Below are positions 57,015 to 64,000 of a stretch of DNA of 64,000 bases, in pieces. The position numbers and the translations under genes were made by a program. Numbering within the stretch: position 1 is the first letter of the stretch; each line of letters begins with the position of its first letter. This DNA is from Lepturacanthus savala (taxonomy: Eukaryota > Chordata > Actinopteri > Scombriformes > Trichiuridae). The stretch is taken from assembly GCA_030544235.1 (NCBI GenBank), contig CM060463.1, positions 1,169,925 through 1,233,924 of the forward strand, in the 5' to 3' direction. The notes under the pieces are model-generated. The model saw nothing but the letters and a program-made list of their open reading frames with translations. It searched no databases and was not told the origin of the DNA.

Positions 57015-58195
57015 CAAGGTGTAAGACCCTTTAGACCAAGACCTCCTGCTTTAGAAGGTCTTACACCTCTCAGACCAGACTAAGACTTTACACCTCTCAT
57101 ACCAGACCAAGACCTCCTGCTTTAAAGGCTTTAAAGGGTCTTACGCCCTTAGACCAGACCAAGGCTTCCTCTTCTAGAGGGTATTGCACCTCTTGGACTG
57201 GACCAAGACTTTGCACCTTGTGGACCAGACCAAGAATTCCTCCTCTAGAGGGTCTTACACCTCTTGGAACAGACAAAGACTGTATGACTCTTAGACCAGA
57301 CCAAGACCTCCTGCCCTAAAGGGTCTTACATTTCTTTTTACCAGACCAAGACCTTACGCATCTTAGACTAGACCAAGACCTTCTGCTCTAGAGGGTCTTA
57401 CACCTCTCGGACCAGACCGAGACCTCCTTCTTTAAAGGGTCTTTTGCTTCTTGGACCAGGGTCTTACATTTCTCTTTACCAGCCCAAGACCTTACACCTC
57501 TTGGACTGGACGAAGATTTTACACTTTTTGGACAAGACCAAGACCTCCTGCTCTAGAGCGTCTTGCACCTCTTGGACTGGACAAAGACCGTATGAGTCTT
57601 AGACCAGACCAAGACCTCCTGCTCTAAAGGGTCTTGCATTTCTTTTTACCAAACCAAGACATTACACCTCTTGGACCAGACCAAGGCCTCCTGTTCTATT
57701 GGGTCTTACGCCTCTTGGACTGGACCAAGATTTTACAGTTTTTGGACCAGACCAAGAATTCCCACTCTAAAGTGTCTTACGACTCTTGGACCGAACCAAA
57801 TCCTTACACCTCTTTAACCAGACCAGGACCTCTCTAAAGGGTCTGACAACTCTTGGACTAGACAAAGACCTTATCCCTAATGGACCAGATCAGGACCTCT
57901 CTAAAGGGTCTTACAACTCTTGGACTAGACAAAGACCTTATCCCTAATGGACCAGATCAGGACCTCTCTAGAGGGTCTTACAACTCTTGGACTAGACCAA
58001 AACCTTACACCTCTTTGACCACATCAGGACTTTCTAAAGGGTCTTAAACCTCTTGGACCAGACCAAGAATTCCTGCTCTAAAGGTTCTTAGGACTGTTAG
58101 ACTAGACAAAGACCCTATTGGACCAGATCAGGACCTCTCTAAAGGGTCTTACGGTGCATGGACCAGACCAAGACCTTATCCCTCCTGGACCACTT
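57015..58195. repeat. Degenerate minisatellite of about 45 bp
   Basis: Roughly 25 units with GGACCAGACCAAGACCTCCT, GCTCTAAAGGGTCTTACA and CCTCTTGGACTAGACAAAGA. Some blocks are near-identical (for example GACAAAGACCTTATCCCTAA near 57860 and 57928). Confidence 0.92.
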
Positions 58196-60300
58196 TGATG
58201 TCAAACAGATTAAATCCTGGTTTATTCACTTTGTTTGTTCTTTACAGTTTTAAAAACGTCCTAAATCTTCCAGGATTTAATCAAATCCTCTGCATTTATA
58301 CGCGGTTTTACAGCAGGTTTGACCTTTCACCTGCCCTCACCCTGAGCAGAGATACCAGGTCAGCGACCGTCCTGCCTCCAGCAACAGTCTGACTTTAGTG
58401 TCTTACTCCAGGACAAAGACCAGTTTCCAGACTTTCAGCTTCTATCCACAGGCTCGTTTTATGGAGCTCAAACGCCTGAAAACGCCGTAACGTCATCTGC
58501 TGCAGCCGCCGGCGACGCCAGCAGCCGCATCACGGCTCCAATAAAACAATAAAACGCCACAAATTGTTGCTTTAATCATCGGTTTAAGTTGACGACACCT
58601 TCAAAGCTGAGACGTTCGGATCAAATATTCAACCCAGGCCTCTTTTCTTTCAATGCAATTCATCGTTTCTGACCTTTTAATAACAGAAGAATTAGCCTCA
58701 GTTGTTTCACGTTGTTTTGCGGCAGCGAAGCAGGAAAAGTGCATTTTAACGCGTGTTGGGAGTTGATTTCACGGTTGTCGGACACAGCTGTTCGTCCTGA
58801 TTGATGGAGCTTGTTGGTGCACGTCTGGTCCTGATTAGAAGCTTTAAGCTGCTGAAAAATCACCAAAAAGACCCTGAGACAGCAGCAGAAGTCAGAAGTT
58901 TTATAAATAAAGTCGTTTTATCTGCAGTAAAACACAATATTCTAACTCTAGTCGCTTTTTTTACGTTTTAAATAAAGTTTTTTCAACAGAATTTTAGATT
59001 ATTTTATTACTTTTTGCAATATTTCATCTATATTTTCTATTGTAGTTGTAGAGAAATTCCAGATTTATTATTTATTTATACACAACTTTGGAAGAAAATG
59101 AACATTTTTAATAAAAACATGTATTTTATTTTTTAATTCTATTTAATTATCTCATATATATATATATAAATAAATATACCAGTAAATGTCCATATTTATT
59201 TAATTTACCAATTAATTAATTAAATTAATGCATTTGTGTATTATTTTCCCATTTATTTGATTATTTAATATTATTATTTATTGCTTCCTCCCATTTATTT
59301 TCACCTCAATAAATAAAATGGGTAAAAAAAAATAAAGTAAAAATTTGGCAAAAATAAATAATTAAAATATATGAGAAATTATTGTTTTTTAATTTATTTT
59401 AATTTATGTCTCTATAATAAATAAATCTAGATTCTGTCATAGTGGAAATAAATAATTATTATTCTCATTTATTTATACACAATAATATATTTATAGTATA
59501 GATTTATCTTGTTTTGCAGATAATTTATCTTATTTTTTATTTATTTGGATCAGTTTTGTCTCGTTTTATGTTTTAAATAAAGTATTTTTAACACCATCTC
59601 AGATTCCTTTTCCTAATATTCTAACTCTATTTTCTCTTTAAGCAACATAAACTGATTTATTGTCAAGTTTTTACCTAATTTGACTCGTTCCTGTGGATAA
59701 ATGAACATTAACTGCATCAAAAAGCTGCAGATTCTTATAAATCAACAGTAATAAACTGGTTTAAGCTCATGATACAGACATTAATTAACGTTTTATAATA
59801 GAGTGTTTGGCATCATTTTAAAGGAAACTCTCTTAACTTTCATTTAAACCAACCTTTATTTATCTGGGACTAACACAGAAGTCACTACAGCTCTTTAAAT
59901 AACACATTTCCCAGCGTTTTTGCCTCCCAACAGAGATATTATGGGCGTATTATACATTTCCTGGATCCTTAGAATCCTGAGAGTGTTGTAATAGCTGAGT
60001 TTCATATTCCTGATGTTCCTGGGTGACGCGTCCAACAGGAAGTAGATCGTCTTGGGGAATAATTGTGGGAAAATGCGTCTGTAGTGACTTGTACGTTGGT
60101 CAGAGATGGACGAAGATGGTTGGAATCAGAGAGACATGAGAAATGAAACCAAACGTCTCATTGATGAAGTTTTTCCTGACGTCCACTGAGTAAAAACCAC
60201 AGTGGAAGTGAGGAAGTGGACAGAAATGTGAAGTTTACTGTGACTCAGGCTGTTCCTGGTCACTTTAAACTCACTAACGAGGTTTTATTAGAAGCAGCTA
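58196..60300. other. Unique, mostly AT-rich sequence
   Basis: Contains weak inverted repeat A fragments near 58945-58985 and 59570-59660 (TTTTAAATAAAGT, CTAATATTCTAACTCTATTT). No gene is supported. Confidence 0.45.
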
Positions 60301-61844
60301 ACGAGGGGATTGGCAGCAGCAGCAGTGTTAGCAGCAGTGTTAGCAGCAGCAGCAGCGTTTCATCCTCTCGGCTGTGGGTTTATGACGTTACGGCTCCAAT
60401 AAAAAGCTCAGACCTCCATCAACCTGTCACAGGACGGAGGATAAAAACAACAAAAATAAAGAATAACGACCACAGACTGGATTTAAACCTGGAGGTTTGG
60501 CCTTTTCACAGCGATTCCTCCTCATTCCAGCAGCTTTTCATGATATAGGAGATGATTCCATGCAGATGAGGGATAATGGTGATGCATTCAGGGACAGTCG
60601 GGAAAAACCTGAATTTATCTTTTATTCCAATATCCTAAAGAAACCCAAGTTCCTTCTTTGGGAATATCCGAGTATTTCTTTAAATAATAATGGTGTAATA
60701 ACCAAATCTAGACTTTTTGACCCAATGATCAGTAATTAAATCATAATAAGATGAGGTCATTCTTTTATTAAATAAATACCACATAATTTCCAATTTCTCC
60801 TTTAAGGAAAATTCTCAGTGACATTAAATAGATCAACATTTCTGAAACATTTCTTGGAAAACTAATACTAGTTTTTGCTGTTTTTCTGCTTAATATCACA
60901 TATTTAGTCTTTTTATTTGCATTTATCACAGTTATAACTTAGCTAGTTATACATTTTTCTTGGTTTTCTTGGTTTTCATGACTATTTTAAGGTTAATTAG
61001 CCTGATGTGACAGTTGTTTTACATCAATTTAATTAAGAATCGTGGTGGGAACAGGTTAAATGTGATATAGGACACGTTATTCATCAGTTTAAGTTGAGGA
61101 TAAAGCTGGAAATGAGGAATTATTCACATTTAAAGGGGCAGCGACACCAGAGTAGGAGAGATTATTGCATAATAAGTAGAATTTCTAGATCGATCGATAG
61201 ATTTTAGAGGTGGATAATTGTTGGAACAGCAGAAAACTAAGCCAATAAACCGCCATGACAACAGGAGGTGGATTCGTGTTGTTTATTTGTCAGGACGCAG
61301 GTTTATTGGGTTCAAACGTGTCACATCTGCAGTAAAATGTGTTGAGTTGGACTCGTTTGACTCGTTGTCGCAGTAGTTCGTCAGTAAAACGTCTCGGAGG
61401 TGTTTGGGTTTGAGGAGCCGAGTACGACGGACACCTGTTAAAAAAAAAAAAGAGAAGGTTTGACACCGAAGTGTCGCTGTTTCATGTGTTTATTAGACCT
61501 TTGACCTCTGACTGCTGCAGAAACACATGGGAGTTGATTTATTAACGTCTTCCTGTTATTTCATGTTGTTTTATTCTGTTGTTGCACTTTAATGTTTATT
61601 TAGTTAGATAACATGGCTTAGAACGGTTGTTATTTGTGTGTTTGATCCGTGTTGTTTAACACTACGTGTCTGTTATTGATCAGTGATCAGACTGATTGAT
61701 CTGGATTTAACATGTTTCACAGAACACATTCACTGATGTAACTTTTGTAATTTATAATCTGTGTTTCCTTCTTTTAGTGAATTGTTAAAATCCCTGTCAA
61801 CTTACTTTAGCTTAGTAGATAACTAAGCTAACCTAGCTTAGCAA
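60301..61844. other. Unique sequence with a small CAG-satellite copy
   Basis: At 60313-60358 a short GCAGCAGCAGTGTTAGCAGC stretch matches the 55.3 kb satellite. A 110-codon open frame (60216-60548) spans it and is not recognised as a protein. The rest is unique and AT-rich. Confidence 0.45.
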
Positions 61845-64000
61845 CCACCATCACCACCATCACTACGGTCACCACCACCATCACCACCATCACCACCACC
61901 ATCACCACCACCATCACCACCATCACTACGGTCACCACCACCACCACCATCACCACCATCACCATCACCACCATCACTACGGTCACCAACTCCACCATCA
62001 CCACCACCACCATCACCACCACCATCACCACCATCACCACCATCACTACGGTCACCACCACCACCATCACCACCATCACCACCACCATCACCACCATCAC
62101 CATCACCACCATCACCACCACCACCATCACCACCATCACTACGGTCACCACCACCACCATCACCACCACCACCACCACCATCACCACCACCACCACCATC
62201 ACCACCACCACCACCACCACCACCACCACCATCACCACCACCATCACCATCACCACCATCACCATCACCACCATCACTACGGTCACCACCATCACCACCA
62301 CCACCACCATCACCACCATCACCACCACCACCATCACCATCACCACCACCACCATCACCACCACCACCATCACCACCATCACTACGGTCACCACCACCAC
62401 CATCACCACCACCACCACCACCATCACCACCACCACCACCATCACCACCACCACCACCACCACCACCACCATCACCACCATCACTACGGTCACCACCACC
62501 ACCACCACCATCACCACCACCATCACCACCACCATCACCACCACCACCATCACCACCACCACCATCACCACCACCATCACCACCACCATCACCACCACCA
62601 TCACCATCACCACCATCACCACCACCACCACCACCACCATCACCACCACCATCACCACCATCACCACCACCACCATCACCACCATCACTACGGTCACCAC
62701 CACCACCATCACCACCACCATCACCATCACCACCATCACCACCACCACCACCATCACCATCACCACCATCACCACCATCACCATCACCACCACCACCACC
62801 ATCACCACCACCATCACCATCACCACCACCATCACCACCATCACCACCACCACCACCATCACCATCACCATCACCACCATCACCACCATCACCATCACCA
62901 CCACCACCACCATCACCACCACCATCACCATCACCACCACCATCACCACCATCACCACCACCACCACCATCACCATCACCATCACCACCATCACTACGGT
63001 CACCACCACTACCACCACCACCACCACCATCACCATCACCACCATCACCATCACCACCATCACTACGGTCACCACCACCACCACCATCACCACCATCACC
63101 ACCATCACCATCACCACCACCACCATCACCACCACCACCATCGCCACCATCACTACGGTCACCACCACCACCACCACCATCACCACCATCACTACGGTCA
63201 CCACCACCACCACCACCATCACCATCACCACCACCATCACCACCACCACCACCACCACCATCACCACCATCACTACGGTCACCACCACCACCACCACCAT
63301 CACCACCACCATCACCACCACCATCACCACCACCACCATCACCACCACCACCACCACCATCACCACCACCATCACCACCACCATCACCACCATCACCACC
63401 ATCACCACCACCACCACCATCACCACCACCACCACCACCACCACCACCACCACCATCACCACCATCACCACCACCACCATCACCACCATCACTACGGTCA
63501 CCACCACCACCATCACCACCACCATCACCATCACCACCATCACCACCACCACCACCATCACCATCACCACCATCACCACCATCACCATCACCACCACCAC
63601 CACCATCACCACCACCATCACCATCACCACCACCATCACCACCACCACCATCACCACCATCACCACCACCACCATCACCACCATCACTACGGTCACCACC
63701 ATCACCACCACCATCACCACCATCACCACCACCACCACCACCACCACCACCACCACCACCATCGCCACCATCACCATCACCATCACCACCATCACCACCA
63801 TCACCACCACCACCACCACCACCATCACCACCACCACCATCACCACCATCACTACGGTCACCACCATCACCACCACCACCACCACCACCACCACCACCAC
63901 CACCACCACCACCATCGCCACCATCACCATCACCATCACCACCATCACCACCATCACCACCACCACCACCACCACCATCACCACCACCACCATCACCACC
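61845..64000. repeat. CACCAC/CACCAT satellite with regular ACTACGGTCACC punctuation
   Basis: More than 2.1 kb of (CAC)n and CAT triplets running off the window end. The marker CATCACTACGGTCACC occurs about 17 times at irregular spacing of about 30-300 bp, and CATCGCCACC three times. Two successive segments of 153 bp (from 63761 and 63914) repeat the same order of variants. A minus-strand open frame of 723 codons (V/M only) is an artefact of the triplet period. Confidence 0.96.

Noticed and set aside
60216..60548. 110-codon open frame
   Set aside because: Runs through a small CAG-satellite copy; no recognised motif.
61828..63999. 723-codon minus-strand open frame
   Set aside because: Composed almost only of Val and Met from a CAC/CAT triplet satellite; there is no protein-like composition.

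Overview
This window looks like nuclear DNA from a teleost fish. The evidence is one intact vertebrate gene with introns, a MYC-family bHLH-zipper gene of the fish 'mych' type. Around it lie AT-rich, intron-like sequence, about 20 long (GT)n/(CA)n tracts, many minisatellites and several fish-type interspersed or foldback repeats. I see no bacterial genes, operons, CRISPR arrays, rRNA or tRNA genes, and no recognisable retroelement or viral coding sequence. The species cannot be named from this sequence.

Layout. 1-5.96 kb: a 31-bp minisatellite built on GGGCACTTTAA, interrupted by a 21-bp satellite (1.70-2.19 kb) and about 0.85 kb of unique sequence. 6-10.7 kb: dispersed repeat A, long GT tracts and a cluster of foldback inverted repeats (7.97-9.13 kb). 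10.7-15.1 kb: repeat module B, TTTTGGTGTA-type minisatellites, and 20-bp and 12-bp satellites. 15.1-24.3 kb: unique sequence, an interspersed repeat (16.7-17.8 kb), a cagtaa satellite and an AAT/ATT block. 24.3-30 kb: GT/CA tracts, more A/B modules, a CpG- and E-box-rich regulatory-looking patch (26.64-26.94 kb), a ~150-bp satellite and a 40-bp satellite.

30.0-37.7 kb holds the gene: CpG-rich promoter with TATA box, non-coding exon 1, intron 1 containing what looks like a second TATA/Inr promoter, coding exon 2, intron 2, coding exon 3 and a long 3' UTR. The joined coding sequence (32562-33090 plus 35187-35785) encodes 375 residues, with a MYC Box I phosphodegron, a MYC Box II-like segment, an acidic EEEIDVVSV motif, a basic helix-loop-helix and a perfect five-leucine heptad zipper.

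38-64 kb is repeat territory again: a tandem array of palindromic (MITE-like) units (38.08-39.6 kb), repeat A (40.1-41.7 kb), a cluster of GT/CA tracts (42.0-42.9 kb), the reverse-complement relative of the left-end minisatellite (43.7-50 kb) with a CpG-rich island inside it, a 31-bp palindromic satellite (51 kb), a minisatellite (53 kb), a 21-bp satellite (54.8 kb), a CAG-rich satellite (55.3 kb), a degenerate 45-bp satellite (57-58.2 kb) and a CAC/CAT satellite running off the right end (61.85-64 kb).

Only one gene is supported, so no gene-gene cooperation can be described. I found no convincing evidence of a new multi-gene system. The most notable features are the MYC-type regulatory architecture (G-quadruplex motif, E2F site, dual promoters, uORF) and the repeat architecture: the same minisatellite core in opposite orientation on either side of the gene, foldback clusters, and flank duplications around minisatellites.
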